DNA of 64,000 nucleotides from the NCBI GenBank assembly GCA_964348275.1, contig CAYGBT010000001.1, positions 1-64,000 on the forward strand, read 5' to 3'. The notes under the pieces are model-generated. The model made no database searches. It was not told where the DNA came from and worked only from the letters and a program-made list of their open reading frames with translations. Made by a program: the position numbers and the translations under genes. This document shows positions 1-11,726 of the stretch, one piece after another. How positions within the stretch are numbered: the stretch's first letter is position 1; each line of letters begins with the position of its first letter. This stretch comes from CSP1-5 sp964348275 (GTDB lineage Bacteria; Methylomirabilota; Methylomirabilia; Methylomirabilales; CSP1-5).

Positions 1-452
1 TACGGGAGTGGAAAGCACAGGGGAAGATACGCTATCTGGGGATCACCACCTCGCATGGTAGTCGGCACGCAGAATTCGAAGAGATCATGAAGACGGAACC
101 GTTGGATTTCGTCCAGTTCAGTTATAATCTCGTCAACCGTGTGGCGGAAGACCGGCTCTTCCCCATTGCGGCCGATAAGGGGATCGCCACGCTGATCAAC
201 CGCCCCTTTCAGCGGGGCAGCATGTTTCGCAGAGTTAAAGGGAAAAAACTGCCTGCGTGGGCAGCCGAGTTCGACTGCACCAGTTGGGCACAATTCTTCC
301 TCAAGTTTGTCGTGTCACACCCGACCGTGACCAACGTGATCCCGGCGACCTCAAAGCCGAAACACATGGTTGATAATATGGGCGCCGGCTATGGCCGCTT
401 GCCGGATGCGAAGATGCGTGAGCGCATGATCCGGCATTTCGAGTCACTGTGA
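1..452 (+). CDS. Aldo/keto reductase, 3' part (5' end outside window)
   Basis: C-terminal half of an aldo/keto reductase, read in the frame whose first whole codon is at base 3 and which stops with TGA at 450-452. It matches bases 5646-6097, the end of the complete Tat-type reductase downstream, with 7 mismatches by eye, five of them in the last 20 bases. Residues kept include the region after the catalytic His and the family's GYGRLPD C-terminal signature. The gene starts before the window, so its N-terminus and catalytic Asp/Tyr/Lys cannot be checked. It lies 73 bp upstream of metH. Family assignment is firm; substrate unknown. Confidence 0.85.
   Translation, partial: REWKAQGKIRYLGITTSHGSRHAEFEEIMKTEPLDFVQFSYNLVNRVAEDRLFPIAADKGIATLINRPFQRGSMFRRVKGKKLPAWAAEFDCTSWAQFFLKFVVSHPTVTNVIPATSKPKHMVDNMGAGYGRLPDAKMRERMIRHFESL
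1..452 (+). repeat. Direct repeat copy 1 (with 5646-6097)
   Basis: A 452-bp segment nearly identical to 5646-6097 in the same orientation, 5645 bp apart. Bases 28 to about 417 show no difference by eye. Differences cluster at the last 20 bases and the sequences diverge completely after the stop codons. This pattern fits recent duplication or gene conversion between paralogous reductase genes that flank metH and the SUMF1-like gene. Confidence 0.9.
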
Positions 453-525
453 AAAGTGACCCCAATCGCTGACCTCCTCGTAGCCCACTATCCCATCTCA
501 TTGAGGGCTAGGACATGGGGGCTCA

Positions 526-4227
<3,702 letters not shown>

Positions 4228-4290
4228 CAGTCCGAGAAAGCAGCATTAGTCAACAAAAGACGTGACCCGTCCGACCCGAAGGCCGGACCA

Positions 4291-5121
4291 ATGGTCTATG
4301 GTTTCACCGCTAATGCCGTGGCGAGTCTCACTATCATAGCAGTCCTGACAATTTCTCTATTTACGAATCCTCCACAAATAGCCCTGGCGGAGAAAGAGGC
4401 GACCGGAAGGATGGTGACGATTCCGGCGGGGCCGTTTACGATGGGGAGTGATGCGGGGCCGGACGATGAGCGACCCGCCCACCCGTTCGACCTTGACGTC
4501 TTTGCCATTGACCGAACGCCGGTCACGAACAGAGAGTTTGCGGCATTCCTCAATGCGGTCGGCCCGGTCAATGCTCAAGGGGAGAGACGCTTTGACTTCG
4601 ATGATCGAGACGCTCGCATCCATCAGACCGACGGCAGGTGGGTGGCGGAAGCCGGCTTCGAAGATCATCCGGTCGTCGAGGTCTCGTGGTTGGGCGCCAG
4701 GGACTATTGTGCCCAGGCGGGGAAGCGGCTTCCAACCGAAGCGGAATGGGAGAAGGCCGCGCGGGGGACAGACGACCGCCAGTATCCCTGGGGTGATACC
4801 CCGCCGGACCGGACCCGGGCGCACTTTCACGCGGGGTGGAACGAGACATTGCCCGTCGGAAGGCTTCCAAAAGGCGCCAGCCCCTATGGCGTTCTCGATC
4901 TTGCCGGGAACGTCTGGGAGTGGGTGAACAGCGCGTATCGCCCCTATCCCTACACGGCCGATGATGGCCGTGAGGACTTAAGGCCCGGCCCCGTCCGTGG
5001 AACCCGGGGCGGCGGCCATGATTCACGCCCCGAGGAGCTGACGACGACGCAGCGCGGCCGGAGCCTGTCCCGCAATCCTCGCGCGGGCCACCACAACATC
5101 GGCTTCCGCTGCGCTCGGTAG
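4291..5121 (+). CDS. Exported SUMF1/FGE-fold protein lacking the catalytic cysteines
   Basis: A 276-residue protein with a hydrophobic N-terminal export or anchor segment (about 10-33) followed by a formylglycine-generating-enzyme fold. The fold shows the opening MVTIPAGPFTMGSD, EVSWLGARDYC, LPTEAEWEKAARG, GNVWEW (206-211) and closing GFRCAR. Genuine FGE has a Cys pair after the RGG motif; here RGGGHDSRPEE (from 239) has none, so sulfatase activation is unlikely. The fold is also used by EgtB-like and other enzymes and by structural proteins. No sulfatase is nearby. It sits 63 bp after metH and 49 bp before the reductase. Family confident, function unknown. Confidence 0.85.
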   Translation: MVYGFTANAVASLTIIAVLTISLFTNPPQIALAEKEATGRMVTIPAGPFTMGSDAGPDDERPAHPFDLDVFAIDRTPVTNREFAAFLNAVGPVNAQGERRFDFDDRDARIHQTDGRWVAEAGFEDHPVVEVSWLGARDYCAQAGKRLPTEAEWEKAARGTDDRQYPWGDTPPDRTRAHFHAGWNETLPVGRLPKGASPYGVLDLAGNVWEWVNSAYRPYPYTADDGREDLRPGPVRGTRGGGHDSRPEELTTTQRGRSLSRNPRAGHHNIGFRCAR

Positions 5122-5170
5122 ACGGCGAAGATTATCAATGGATGACCCCAAGCTCGAGGAGGATCAAGCG

Positions 5171-6097
5171 ATGAAGTACCGTGAAATCGCCATCACACGG
5201 AGACATTTCTTGAAGGCCACGTGTGCGATGTCAGCCATCATGGCACTGCGGCCGCATGAATTGTTGGCTGCAAGAGCTCCTGTGATCAAGCGCGCCATCC
5301 CATCTTCCGGCGAGCGGCTTTCGGTCATCGGCTTGGGGACGTCCCGTACGTTCAGTCATCATGTCAGCAGAGAACAATTGGGCGAGGTCATGCAAGCCTT
5401 CTTCGATCATGACGGCCAATTGATCGATTCTTCCCCGATCTACGGTCCTGCCGAGGGTTTGGTGGGCGAATTGCTCAAAACCACGAAGAACTCCGAGGGA
5501 TTGTTCGTCGCGACGAAAGTCTGGACGTACGGGAAAGAATCCGGGATCAAAGAAATGCAGCAATCGATGCAACGGATGGGCGTCGATGTGATCGACCTCA
5601 TGCAGATCCATAATCTCCACGATTGGGAGGTCCATATTCAGACGTTACGGGAGTGGAAAGCACAGGGGAAAATACGCTATCTGGGGATCACCACCTCGCA
5701 TGGTAGTCGGCACGCAGAATTCGAAGAGATCATGAAGACGGAACCGTTGGATTTCGTCCAGTTCAGTTATAATCTCGTCAACCGTGTGGCGGAAGACCGG
5801 CTCTTCCCCATTGCGGCCGATAAGGGGATCGCCACGCTGATCAACCGCCCCTTTCAGCGGGGCAGCATGTTTCGCAGAGTTAAAGGGAAAAAACTGCCTG
5901 CGTGGGCAGCCGAGTTCGACTGCACCAGTTGGGCACAATTCTTCCTCAAGTTTGTCGTGTCACACCCGACCGTGACCAACGTGATCCCGGCGACCTCAAA
6001 GCCGAAACACATGGTTGATAATATGGGCGCCGGCTATGGCCGCTTGCCGGATGCGAAGATGCGCGAGCGCATGATCCGCCATTTTGCGTCACTATAA
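5171..6097 (+). CDS. Tat-exported aldo/keto reductase
   Basis: A 308-residue NADPH-type aldo/keto reductase. The start at 5171 is preferred over an in-frame ATG at 5138 because GAGGAGGA (5156-5163) lies 7 bp upstream and the protein then begins with a twin-arginine signal (ITRRHFLKA, then hydrophobic residues and LLAARAP). The catalytic tetrad is visible: D86 and Y91 in IDSSPIYG, K116 in ATKVW, H147 in QIHNL. Export by Tat is consistent with folding around a cofactor before transport. The 3' 452 bp are shared with the window start; a more distant paralogue lies at 37974. Substrate unknown. Confidence 0.92.
   Translation: MKYREIAITRRHFLKATCAMSAIMALRPHELLAARAPVIKRAIPSSGERLSVIGLGTSRTFSHHVSREQLGEVMQAFFDHDGQLIDSSPIYGPAEGLVGELLKTTKNSEGLFVATKVWTYGKESGIKEMQQSMQRMGVDVIDLMQIHNLHDWEVHIQTLREWKAQGKIRYLGITTSHGSRHAEFEEIMKTEPLDFVQFSYNLVNRVAEDRLFPIAADKGIATLINRPFQRGSMFRRVKGKKLPAWAAEFDCTSWAQFFLKFVVSHPTVTNVIPATSKPKHMVDNMGAGYGRLPDAKMRERMIRHFASL
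5646..6097 (+). repeat. Direct repeat copy 2 (with 1-452)
   Basis: Second copy of the reductase 3' end described at 1-452. Because both copies face the same way, recombination between them could delete or amplify the 5.6-kb metH/SUMF1 interval. Confidence 0.9.
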
Positions 6098-6177
6098 ACG
6101 GTGGCTGCTCGCACTCGCCGGAAGTTTCTATCGACCTGATATGAAAAGAGGATCGCGAGCCTTTAAGGAGGATCGTC

Positions 6178-7128
6178 ATGGCCGAACAGAAGATCATCGC
6201 GGTGGTGGGTGCCACCGGTGCTCAGGGCGGCAGTCTGTTCCGCGCCATCGTGAGCGATGGGAGTAGCAGCTTCACCGCACGTGCGCTGACGAGAGACGTC
6301 AATGCTGAGAAGGCGCGAGCACTCGCACAACTAGGCGCCGAAGTCGTCGCAGCCGACGTCGACGACGTCGAGAGCCTCAAGAAGGCGTTCACAGGCGCCT
6401 ACGGGGCGTTCTGTGTCACCTTCTTTTGGGAGCATTTTTCGCCGGAGAAGGAGTCCGCCCAGGCCAAGGCCATGGCGGGAGCGGCGAAGCACGCCGGCCT
6501 GAAGCACGTGATCTGGTCCACCCTCGAGGACACGCGCAAGTGGGTGCCGCTGAGCGACGAGCGCATGCCGACCCTCATGGGCAAGTACAAGGTGCCGCAC
6601 CTTGATGCCAAGGGCGAGGCGGATCAGGTGTTCACCGCGCTTGGCGTGCCGACTACGTTTCTGCTGACATCGTTCTACTGGGAGAACATGATCTACTTCG
6701 GCATGGGCCCCAAGAAGGGCCCGGACGGCAGGCTGGCGATCACATTTCCCATGGGCGACAAGAAGCTTCCGGGCATTGCCGTCGAGGATATCGGCAAGTG
6801 TGCTCTGGGCATTTTAAAGAAGGGCCGCGAGTTCATCGGCAAGACGGTCGGTATCGCAGGCGAGCATTTGACCGGCGCGCAGATGGCGGCCGCCCTCACC
6901 AAGGAGCTGGGTCGAAAGGTGCGTTACAACGATGTGCCGCCCGAGGTGTACCGGAGCCTGGGCTTCCCGGGCGCCGACGATCTCGGCAACATGTTCCAGT
7001 TCAAGCGCGACTTCAATCAAGACTTCTGCGGTGCCCGCAACCCCGACGTTGCCCGATCCCTCAACGCGTCGCTGCAAACCTTTGAGGGGTGGCTCGCGCA
7101 ACATAAGAGCCGCATCCCACTCGAGTAG
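6178..7128 (+). CDS. NmrA-like NAD(P)-binding protein
   Basis: A 316-residue atypical short-chain dehydrogenase fold protein of the NmrA/HSCARG family. The Rossmann motif GATGAQGGSL starts at about residue 10, and RALTRDVNAEKARAL follows the second strand as in dinucleotide-sensing family members. The later VEDIGKCALGIL and EHLTGAQMA segments are family-typical. A strong ribosome site (AAGGAGG, about 6164-6170) precedes the ATG. Members bind NADP without always catalysing a reaction, so a redox-sensing or isoflavone-reductase-like role is possible. The first copy of the intergenic repeat follows directly. Confidence 0.88.
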   Translation: MAEQKIIAVVGATGAQGGSLFRAIVSDGSSSFTARALTRDVNAEKARALAQLGAEVVAADVDDVESLKKAFTGAYGAFCVTFFWEHFSPEKESAQAKAMAGAAKHAGLKHVIWSTLEDTRKWVPLSDERMPTLMGKYKVPHLDAKGEADQVFTALGVPTTFLLTSFYWENMIYFGMGPKKGPDGRLAITFPMGDKKLPGIAVEDIGKCALGILKKGREFIGKTVGIAGEHLTGAQMAAALTKELGRKVRYNDVPPEVYRSLGFPGADDLGNMFQFKRDFNQDFCGARNPDVARSLNASLQTFEGWLAQHKSRIPLE

Positions 7129-7129
7129 C

Positions 7130-7365
7130 AGGCCAGCGGCTGGGAAGGATGCTGAGACCGCAGAAAGGGCCGTGGCCGAAGGGGAATCGGGTTTGACAGG
7201 GGGGTTGGGCGGCGGTACAAGAACAGCAAGGGGGAACTGGAGGTCGAGATAGCAGTACCGAGCCCACGTCCGGCACGATCACTGGGGTTTCAGACATATC
7301 TGATGCCCTCTCGGGCGAAGCACGGCTCGGGTGTGCGTTCTTGCTTCTTGGAGAGATGGAGAAGT
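7130..7365 (+). repeat. Intergenic repeat, copy A
   Basis: Fills most of 7129-7430. The upstream block (GGCTGGGAAGG..GCTGAGACCGCAGAAAGGG..TGGCCGAAGG) begins 2 bp after the NmrA stop. Then come a promoter-like TTGACA (7193-7198) with TACAAG (7216-7221) at 17-bp spacing, a conserved core and a weak terminator-like hairpin. Related to 9232-10078, 10556-11384 and 13215-13446. Confidence 0.75.
7228..7365 (+). ncRNA. Candidate small RNA, copy A
   Basis: Predicted transcript from the TTGACA-N17-TACAAG promoter at 7193-7221. The core hairpin pairs CTGGA (7237-7241) with TCCGG (7269-7273), enclosing a conserved loop that contains AGGTCGAGATAGCAG. The 3' hairpin at about 7302-7350 is more degenerate than in the other copies, with a broken T-run, so termination may be weak. 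No open frame is conserved among copies. Function unknown. Confidence 0.35.
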
Positions 7366-7430
7366 TGGGGTGTCGTTAGGCAAATTAGGCAAGTCTGACA
7401 CGAACCCTGCGGTTCGTTGGAGATGAGCAA

Positions 7431-8402
7431 ATGAACAGAATATCCTCTTCCGTCAAGGTCGCAGTAGTGCAGGCGGCCCCTGTCTTGTTTGATCGTGAAG
7501 CCACGGTGGAAAAGGCGTGTCAGCTGATCCGCGAGGCGGCAGCACAAGATGCGCAAGTCGTCCTTTTTCCCGAAGCCTTTATCCCTGCCTATCCGCGTGG
7601 TTTGAGCTTTGGCATGGTGGTGGGGGCCCGCAGTCCGGAGGGGCGACGTACGTGGCAAGTGTATTGGGAGAACGCGGTTGAAGTCCCCAGTGCCGTGACC
7701 AAGGAATTAGGAAGTGCCGTCCGTGAGGCCGGCGTCTATTTGGCGATGGGTGTCATAGAGCGGGATAGCCAGTTTAGCGGCGGGACACTCTATTGTACGT
7801 TGCTTTACTTTGGTCCGGATGGACAGGTACTAGGCAAACATCGCAAGCTGAAGCCGACCGGTGCAGAGCGGTTGATTTGGGGAGAGGGAGATGGCAGTAC
7901 GTTGCCGGTCCTGGAAACGGAGTTAGGGAGAATCGGTGGGCTCATCTGTTGGGAAAACTACATGCCATTGGCACGGATGGCGATGTACGGCAAAGGGGTT
8001 GAAATCTACTTGGCCCCCACGGCAGATGCACGGGACACGTGGCAGTCGACTCTACGACATATTGCGTGTGAAGGGCGTTGTTTTGTGCTGGGGTGCAATC
8101 AGTTTGTGACGAGAGATATGTATCCCGCCGGCCTGCCGGGAATGGTCGAGTTGAGTGAGCAGCCGGAGGTGATGTGTCGTGGTGGGAGTGCCATTGTCTC
8201 TCCGCTCGGCGAGCTTCTTGCGGGCCCTCTCTATGATCGAGAAGGGATCTTGTTCGCCAACCTTGATCTGGGAGAGATTATCAGGGGCAAGGTGGATTTT
8301 GATGTGGTGGGCCATTACGCTCGTCCCGATGTGTTCCAGCTGATCATAAACGAGCTGAGCGCATTGCCGGTGAGGAGCAAACAGGAAGGAAATCCCGCCT
8401 AA
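7431..8402 (+). CDS. Nitrilase-family hydrolase
   Basis: A 323-residue carbon-nitrogen hydrolase most like true nitrilases. The triad is intact: E48 (FPEAFIPAYP), K139 (KHRKLKPT) and C173 in GLICWENYMPL. The cysteine context CWENYMPL and the PRG after the Glu are typical of bacterial and plant aliphatic or aryl nitrilases that turn nitriles into acids and ammonia. GGAG about 10 bp upstream supports the ATG. Its neighbours give no pathway; it sits alone after repeat copy A. Substrate cannot be read from sequence. Confidence 0.93.
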   Translation: MNRISSSVKVAVVQAAPVLFDREATVEKACQLIREAAAQDAQVVLFPEAFIPAYPRGLSFGMVVGARSPEGRRTWQVYWENAVEVPSAVTKELGSAVREAGVYLAMGVIERDSQFSGGTLYCTLLYFGPDGQVLGKHRKLKPTGAERLIWGEGDGSTLPVLETELGRIGGLICWENYMPLARMAMYGKGVEIYLAPTADARDTWQSTLRHIACEGRCFVLGCNQFVTRDMYPAGLPGMVELSEQPEVMCRGGSAIVSPLGELLAGPLYDREGILFANLDLGEIIRGKVDFDVVGHYARPDVFQLIINELSALPVRSKQEGNPA

Positions 8403-8647
8403 TCTATGGCCAGAACGGACCGGCTTTGTGGGTCGGTGAGCTTGGACGTTAGGCCGACTCACTCTGTATCCGCAGCGGAAATGCAACGGAAATCGGTTCA
8501 GAGAACAATTTTGTTGCAGAAGCAGATTGAAGGGAAGGTCGGGACGCGTCCTATGCGTCAATCTCCGGGACGGCCCAGAAAGGCTCGACCGGTGACCCAC
8601 GAAAATGTCCTCTGCCCCATCCCGTCATTGCAAAAAGGAATGCTACG

Positions 8648-9058
8648 ATGAGTCCGAGGGACCGAAGTCTTGGTATCGGAATCCTCATCTTAACCTTGAT
8701 GATCGCGAGTGGGTTTCAAAGCCAGCAGCAAGAGACAAGGCCTCCGAAGTTCATTGACCGAGGGGCATGTCCGTTCGAATGCTGCCAGTATGGCGACTGG
8801 CGAGTGGAGAAAGAAACGCCGATCTATGCAGAACGCGACCACCAGTCCCGCATGGTTGGCACGCTCGAGGCGGGGACTAATGTGGCGGCTCTCACGGGGG
8901 AGGTGCATACCGTGCCAGTCAGATTCGTTGTCAAGCGTAAGAGGTGGCGGTATGTCCCAGGTGATGTCTTGTGGGTTTACACCTACCTCGGCGAGGGCTA
9001 TTTCAAGGTCAGGTACAAGGGCAAACTAATCGAAGTGGACCTGGAGTTTAGCCCGTAG
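8648..9058 (+). CDS. Exported SH3-like hypothetical protein
   Basis: A 136-residue secreted protein with a signal segment at about residues 9-24 (GIGILILTLMIASG). A Cys-rich patch (CPFECCQYGDW) is followed by a region resembling a bacterial SH3 domain (PIYAERDHQSRMVGTLEAGTNVAAL) and ending in GYFKVRYKGKLIEVDL. AAAGGA (about 8633-8638) precedes the ATG. SH3-like domains of this type often bind peptidoglycan or other envelope ligands. No specific family recognised. Confidence 0.75.
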   Translation: MSPRDRSLGIGILILTLMIASGFQSQQQETRPPKFIDRGACPFECCQYGDWRVEKETPIYAERDHQSRMVGTLEAGTNVAALTGEVHTVPVRFVVKRKRWRYVPGDVLWVYTYLGEGYFKVRYKGKLIEVDLEFSP

Positions 9059-9231
9059 GAAATACTTCCGAGTCACGGTGCGAACGTGGGAGTGGCTGTT
9101 GGGGGGAGCTCGATTCGAAGCTTCAGTGGGTATGGTGGGTCCAAATACGCAGGCGAGATGGCGTGACAGGTTGGACGGACGAACCGGCACATTTCAGTGG
9201 AGCGGACGCCTGCAGGTAAATCGGAGGTCGG

Positions 9232-9310
9232 CGGCCTGGCTCGCTCGCTTGAAAAGCGGCTGGGAAGGGCGCTGAGGCTCCAGAAAGGGTGGTGGCCGAA
9301 GGGCAGACCT
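9232..9310 (+). repeat. Intergenic repeat, copy B, upstream block
   Basis: In the 313-bp gap between the SH3-like gene and the TfoX gene. It has the same upstream block as copies A and C, including GGCTCGCTCGCTTGAAAAGC and GGTGGCCGAAGGG. Here a gene (9372-9701) separates it from the promoter/RNA half at 9803-10078. The rest of 9059-9371 shows no gene. Confidence 0.65.
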
Positions 9311-9371
9311 AAAGCAATCTACCCTGATTCGATTTTCTACGGTCACACTTTGTGGAGGTGGGGGTTGACGG

Positions 9372-9701
9372 ATGGCTTACGACGAAAAACTAGCCGACCG
9401 AATCCGGAGAGTGCTGGGCAAGCGCATAGCGCTCACCGAGAGGAAAATGTTCGGGGGTATCGCATTCATGCTTCGCGGCAACATGTGCTGTGGTGTGCTG
9501 AACGATGAGCTCATCTTGCGCATCGGGCCCGGGCAAGGCGAGAAAGCCCTCAAAAAGCCTCACACGAGGCCGTTCGACTTCACCGGGCGTCCCATGAAGG
9601 GATTCATCATAGTGACCCCTCGTGGCCACAAATCGGACGAAGCCCTCCAGAAGTGGGTACGGCTGGCTACCAAGTTCGCTTCGTCGCTGCCGGCAAAGTA
9701 G
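9372..9701 (+). CDS. TfoX N-terminal-domain protein
   Basis: A 109-residue protein consisting of a single TfoX N-terminal domain: AYDEKLADRIRRVLG, then MFGGIAFMLRGNMCCGV, then the FDFTGRPMKGFI segment and a C-terminal WV helix. Stand-alone domains of this family are common small cytoplasmic proteins. The two-domain TfoX/Sxy regulates competence, but single-domain members have no established role. It lies between the two halves of repeat copy B. Confidence 0.88.
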   Translation: MAYDEKLADRIRRVLGKRIALTERKMFGGIAFMLRGNMCCGVLNDELILRIGPGQGEKALKKPHTRPFDFTGRPMKGFIIVTPRGHKSDEALQKWVRLATKFASSLPAK

Positions 9702-9868
9702 ACAGAGCTGTCAAGACTAAGGAACACTGAGACTGATGGCCCAATCTCCTTTCGAGGAAAAAGGGGTTGGCCGTCGTTTTTCATGGGAACGGTCGTGATG
9801 CCACGGAAACAGGGTGGCCGAACGGAATTCCGGTTGACAGGGGCGACGGGCGACGGTACAAGAAAGTC

Positions 9869-10075
9869 ACCAGAGGCAACTCTCTGGACAGTCGCTTGTC
9901 TGATTCTGGGAAGGGCACTTAACTCTCGACACTCAACTCTTAACAGGTAGTTGAAATGCAACCGGGGGTCGGCATAGCAGGTCCGAGCCCACGTCCGGCA
10001 ACGTCATCGGCGCACCAGATAGTTCCGACGCCCTCGCGGGTGTACAACGCCCCGCAAGGGCGTTTTTGTTTTTTT
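9869..10075 (+). ncRNA. Candidate small RNA, copy B
   Basis: Predicted transcript of about 207 nt from the promoter at 9834-9862. The core hairpin CCGGG (9962-9966) with TCCGG (9994-9998) keeps pairing relative to copy A (CTGGA) and copy C (CCGGA), and the enclosed GGTCGGCATAGCAG is conserved. It ends at the intrinsic terminator 10028-10078. Longer than copies A and C because of the insert shared with D. Confidence 0.4.
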
Positions 10076-10078
10076 TGG
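10028..10078 (+). terminator. Intrinsic terminator of repeat copy B
   Basis: The stem pairs 10028-10040 with 10051-10063: 13 positions, one C-A mismatch, 10-nt loop. It is followed by a T-rich run, TTTTTGTTTTTTTT. Confidence 0.85.
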
Positions 10079-10137
10079 GGAGGCCTACAGGTTTATGGAG
10101 AGACAAACCTTCGAGAGCATGAATTAAGGAGGGTGCC

Positions 10138-10557
10138 GTGGCGACGCTGCGATTTGTCGAAGAGGCTGACGCGAACACTGAGGTCAACCAACTGTACGGT
10201 CAGATCAAAGCTGGCTTTGGCGCCGGTCGTGTCCCGAACGCTTACAAGGTCCTAGCAAACAATCCCCGTATCCTGGAGGCGGCGATAGACAATCGTCGGC
10301 GGATCATGGATGACGGACAGCTCGATCCGAAGTTGAAGGAGTGGCTCGCTTGGGCCACGGTGACCCTCGTCAATAATACGTTCGGGATCAAGATCCATAC
10401 CGCTCGGCTGAAAAAGATGGGCATCTCCAACGCCGAGATCCTTGAAGCGCTCGCGGTCCTTCAGTACTTCACCGGTATAAGCACCGTCATCAACGGTCTA
10501 GGTTTGGCCGAGGACGTCAATCCGGATGTACTGGAGTACCTACGGCAAAACCCCTAG
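10138..10557 (+). CDS. Carboxymuconolactone-decarboxylase/AhpD-fold protein without redox cysteines
   Basis: A 139-residue protein starting at GTG with AAGGAGG about 5 bp upstream. The fold is recognised from PNAYKVLANNPRILEA, KLKEWLAWATVTLVNN and the C-terminal ILEALAVLQYFTGISTVINGLG. In AhpD-type members a CxxC motif lies where this protein reads NNTFGIKIHTA, so the peroxidase-reductant chemistry is absent; the His is kept. A carbon-acid or lactone-type activity, or no catalysis, is possible. Confidence 0.82.
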   Translation: MATLRFVEEADANTEVNQLYGQIKAGFGAGRVPNAYKVLANNPRILEAAIDNRRRIMDDGQLDPKLKEWLAWATVTLVNNTFGIKIHTARLKKMGISNAEILEALAVLQYFTGISTVINGLGLAEDVNPDVLEYLRQNP

Positions 10558-10625
10558 CGGCGGCTGAAGGGGCTGAGACCGCGTAAGGGGGGATGGTCGA
10601 AGGGGAGGCCCGACACTGGAGGAGG
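10556..10625 (+). repeat. Intergenic repeat, copy D, upstream block
   Basis: Degenerate copy of the upstream block (GGCTGAAGGGGCTGAGACCG, then GGTCGAAGGGG). It starts inside the stop codon of the preceding gene. Its promoter/RNA half lies beyond the next gene, at 11205-11384. Confidence 0.5.
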
Positions 10626-10676
10626 ACGCCATGCATGCGGGCGTTCGACCGCATTAGGCGCACCGAAAGGAAGCGA

Positions 10677-11174
10677 ATGCTATATCACATCCTCCTCCTG
10701 GCGACCGCACTGCTCCTTTTGGACACGGCCCACGCGACCGCTGGTGACGTCTCCTCACGCTCGGCGGAAAAAGCGGCATCGTTCATCAAGGCACTCTCAG
10801 CGCAATCACCGGAGCATGACGGGACACCGCTTCGGATGTACGAGATTCGCGACCTCGACCACGACGGCACCTTTGAGGTTCTGGAGCACGTGAGTGCATA
10901 CGAAGACGCCCCAGGCTTCCTGAACGCAGAGCTCGATTCGGCTTTTCGGTGGGTAAAAGTGTATCGGTATAAGCAGGGCGGGTTCGTCGAGTCCACCGGC
11001 TCGTTTCGCTTTTTTCTGACGCTGCGCCGCATCCACTACGAACATTGGCTTCGGGTTCTCGATCAACCGGAGGCCCTCGACCCAGACAGCCGGAGTCTCG
11101 TCGAAAAGAACCGGGATCGCTTCAAGATGATACTCCGTAGCTATCTGGATCGTATTCGACGCTTGGCCGGATAG
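10677..11174 (+). CDS. Exported hypothetical protein with one calcium-loop-like motif
   Basis: A 165-residue protein starting at 10677, with AAAGGA (10666-10671) just upstream and a clear signal peptide (residues 1-22, ending AHATA). A longer in-frame version from 10593 would bury the signal and is not preferred. Residues around 60 read RDLDHDGTFEVLE, a D-x-D-x-D-G loop as in EF-hand or dockerin-like calcium sites, but only one is present. The C-terminus is helical and basic. No family recognised. It lies between the two halves of repeat copy D. Confidence 0.72.
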   Translation: MLYHILLLATALLLLDTAHATAGDVSSRSAEKAASFIKALSAQSPEHDGTPLRMYEIRDLDHDGTFEVLEHVSAYEDAPGFLNAELDSAFRWVKVYRYKQGGFVESTGSFRFFLTLRRIHYEHWLRVLDQPEALDPDSRSLVEKNRDRFKMILRSYLDRIRRLAG

Positions 11175-11204
11175 CCTGCTGTCCCTGCTAATTCCTGTCG
11201 ATCG

Positions 11205-11384
11205 CCTTGACACTCCTGGAGCCGCCAGCGATACTGAGGCCACTGTTGTGTTGTCGGGTGGCTGATTTTGGGATGGACCCTCGACTCTCAACCCTCAACT
11301 TTCAGCAGCTACTTGAAGGTTGGCGCACCACAAATTCATGACGCCCTCGCGGGCGAACCACCGCCCCGAGGGCGTTTTGTTTTC
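11205..11384 (+). repeat. Intergenic repeat, copy D, degenerate RNA half
   Basis: Covers the first part of the gap 11175-11726. The TTGACA near 11208 is followed by a poor -10 at 19-bp spacing, and the core hairpin is not recognisable. The insert shared with copy B (CTCGACTCTCAACCCTCAAC) and the terminator are kept. Probably no longer an independent transcription unit. Confidence 0.55.
11341..11383 (+). terminator. Intrinsic terminator of repeat copy D
   Basis: Left arm 11341-11355 pairs with 11362-11375 to give 14 base pairs if one C is bulged. It is followed by TTTTGTTTT. Confidence 0.8.
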
Positions 11385-11457
11385 TGGAGAAGTGTGAAGG
11401 GTTAGCGGTGTGGATACTGCTGCGAGAAAAGCAACGGTTCGGGCGAAGAGAGGAAAA

Positions 11458-11565
11458 ATGGAAATTCAAGGCCTGGCCTCGCCGTACGGCCGGGTTTTCG
11501 TGTTATTGACCGTCTCGCTGACGCCGGTCATCGCGGGTGAGGTCCAGCGCAGGTCGTTAGAATAA
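11458..11565 (+). CDS. Possible 35-residue peptide
   Basis: An ATG at 11458 preceded by AGAGGA opens a 35-codon frame ending in TAA at 11563-11565. The product has a short hydrophobic stretch (GRVFVLLTVSLTPVIAG) like a signal segment or small membrane peptide. It lies alone in the gap between repeat copy D and the MDR gene. Nothing else in 11385-11726 looks coding. It may be chance. Confidence 0.2.
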   Translation: MEIQGLASPYGRVFVLLTVSLTPVIAGEVQRRSLE

Positions 11566-11726
11566 TGCGGCAGCTCGTGCACCCCCTAGCAAGAGCAAGA
11601 TGCAAATAGCATGGCCTGGCCCGCCAGCACCTCCTTCGTGGATGGCTCGGAGTCAGGAGGAAGTGAGTCAACAAGAGGCTTGACCCGAACCGATGCCCCC
11701 ATGTGAATGTGCATTCGAGGAAACTG

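Larger units (their letters stand above)
9803..10078 (+). repeat. Intergenic repeat, copy B, promoter/RNA half
   Basis: Occupies most of the gap 9702-10137. TTGACA (9834-9839) and TACAAG (9857-9862) are spaced by exactly 17 bp. An extra internal insert, including ACTCTCGACACTCAACTCTT, is shared only with copy D. Then follow the conserved core and the strongest terminator of the family. Confidence 0.75.

Noticed and set aside
453..525. Cobalamin riboswitch before metH
   Set aside because: The leader is only 73 bp and has no B12-box-like sequence.
8403..8647. 81-codon frame at 8406-8651
   Set aside because: No ribosome site, no recognisable protein pattern, and it runs into the start of the well-supported SH3-like gene.
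9059..9371. Short plus-strand frames between the SH3-like and TfoX genes
   Set aside because: They lie in the upstream block of the intergenic repeat and are not conserved among its copies.
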